Below are positions 63,374 through 64,000 of a DNA stretch of 64,000 bases, one piece after another. The stretch's first letter is position 1; each line of letters begins with the position of its first letter. A program made the position numbers and the translations under genes. Below the pieces are notes generated by a model. The model was not told the origin of the DNA and ran no database searches. It was given only the letters and a program-made list of their open reading frames with translations. The DNA comes from Embleya scabrispora (GTDB lineage Bacteria > Actinomycetota > Actinomycetes > Streptomycetales > Streptomycetaceae), in NCBI RefSeq assembly GCF_002024165.1, contig NZ_MWQN01000001.1, positions 3,389,365-3,453,364 of the forward strand. The letters run 5' to 3'.

Positions 63374-63813
63374 TTGGTCGGCTTGACCGAGGTCAACAAT
63401 ACATGGTCCCCCGCTCGGGGTGAAATCCATTGTCCGGTGGTGGTGTGAACTGGGCATTTCGTGAGCAATGGGGTTCGGTTGGTGTGGGATCCGCAGCCGA
63501 ACGGGTGAGGGTGTGTGAGGGGGTTCCGGTGAGCGGCGGGCCCATGGGTCGTGCGGACGGGTGGTGCGGCGCGCGTGGGTGTGGCCGGGTTGTGTTCGCT
63601 GCCGGCTGAATTGGGCCTTTCGGGCATGTCGGCGGACGGGGGTATGGCGGGTGTGATCGGTCGAGGGGAAGCTGCGGTGGTGTTCGCCGGGATGGCGGGT
63701 GTGCGCGGGTCCGGGTGCGAGCCTCGGATATGAGCCCTATATCGGACATCGTGACCCGAGTCGTGACCCGGGGTCGCCGTGTAGTCACGGAAAGGTCACG
63801 GCGATGGACGCGA
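63374..63813. other. 440-bp gap between two tRNA genes
   Basis: No supported gene. Low-complexity G/T-rich plus strand in 63460-63720. A direct repeat CGTGACCC occurs twice near 63749-63770. It may contain promoter sequence for tRNA-Arg (63374-63420). Confidence 0.35.
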
Positions 63814-63846
63814 AACAGCCCGCCTGGTGGGACCAGGCGGGCTGTT
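63814..63846 (-). terminator. Terminator of tRNA-Ser(GCU)
   Basis: AACAGCCCGCCTGGT-3-ACCAGGCGGGCTGTT, a perfect 15-bp stem, followed on the minus strand by TTTCGCG; 8 bp past the tRNA 3' end. Confidence 0.8.
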
Positions 63847-63853
63847 CGTCGAG

Positions 63854-63942
63854 CGGAGGCTCCGGGATTTGAACCCGGGATGGGGATGAACCCAAACCGC
63901 ATTAGCAGTGCGGCGCCATAGACCGGACTAGGCGAAGCCTCC
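63854..63942 (-). tRNA. tRNA-Ser(GCU)
   Basis: 89 nt. Acceptor GGAGGCT paired with AGCCTCC, discriminator G, long variable arm, anticodon GCT (complement of 63904-63906) in loop CTGCTAA, T loop GGTTCAAATCC. It reads AGC/AGU. From 63943 to the window end nothing can be called. Confidence 0.96.
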
Positions 63943-64000
63943 ATCGGTGTTTGCCGACGAGGAACAGATTACTAGGCTCGTCAACGTGACTGCAAAAACA

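Noticed and set aside
63806-63873. Short frame MDAKQPAWWDQAG before tRNA-Ser
   Set aside because: It consists mainly of the terminator hairpin and the tRNA 3' end.

Overview
The window is very GC-rich DNA (mostly above 70 %, G or C at nearly every third codon position) with GTG and TTG starts, tightly overlapping genes and F420-, Lar- and DyP-type functions. This fits an actinomycete of the Streptomycetaceae. The order serS / pheA / copper-trafficking cluster with dtpA resembles the oriC-proximal core of Streptomyces chromosomes (recalled, not checked by search). Two parS-like 16-mers inside genes agree with an origin-proximal position.

Layout. 1-534: gene-free repeat region. 0.5-5.8 kb: F420-dependent oxidoreductase, a divergent TetR / drug-efflux MFS pair with a palindromic operator, and a FadR-type regulator coupled to a CynX-type MFS gene that carries a frameshift. 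5.8-6.4 kb: 88-bp tandem repeats. 6.4-12.1 kb: HAD phosphatase and serS, two PAP2 phosphatases (the second fused to a diacylglycerol-kinase domain), and pheA. 12.3-16.1 kb: an orphan FetB-like permease, a BRO-type antirepressor gene that contains a DnaA-box cluster and a 50-bp repeat also present upstream of it, and a WXG100-like / DUF1023 hydrolase pair. 16.1-23.2 kb: a large surface membrane protein, TetR plus DrrAB-type ABC exporter, MarR, and HxlR with a divergent quinone oxidoreductase.

23.3-31.2 kb: a copper operon on the minus strand (YcnI, Sco, PCuAC/ECuC, CopCD, a membrane protein, DyP peroxidase DtpA, cupredoxin lipoprotein). Every junction from sco onward overlaps or is in frame; it probably handles extracytoplasmic copper. 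31.5-34.1 kb: a HATPase regulator and larB-larC. 34.2-38.6 kb: an envelope block (alkaline-phosphatase-like membrane protein, MptB-like mannosyltransferase, GT2). 39-46 kb: a degenerate prim-pol-like protein, a secreted protein, and an MMPL exporter divergent from a two-component system. 46-50.6 kb: SEC-C protein, HATPase, frameshifted GDPD, HtrA protease. 50.7-55.1 kb: tRNA-Ser(UGA) and two divergent PASTA-less Ser/Thr kinases, the first probably frameshifted before an extracellular domain. 55.1-60.9 kb: RpfA with a long leader, a 58-aa small protein, a TerD-VWA protein, a short MmgE/PrpD protein and a secreted 37-residue repeat protein. 61-64 kb: a HATPase / XRE-TPR regulator pair next to tRNA-Arg(ACG) and tRNA-Ser(GCU).

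Three genes each show a one-base loss in a G/C run. This looks more like sequence error than biology and should be checked before they are called pseudogenes. The strongest unexplained signals are the BRO locus (DnaA boxes at 12-bp spacing plus the duplicated operator-like element), the stop-less membrane-protein/DyP junction, and the 37-residue cysteine-paired repeat protein.
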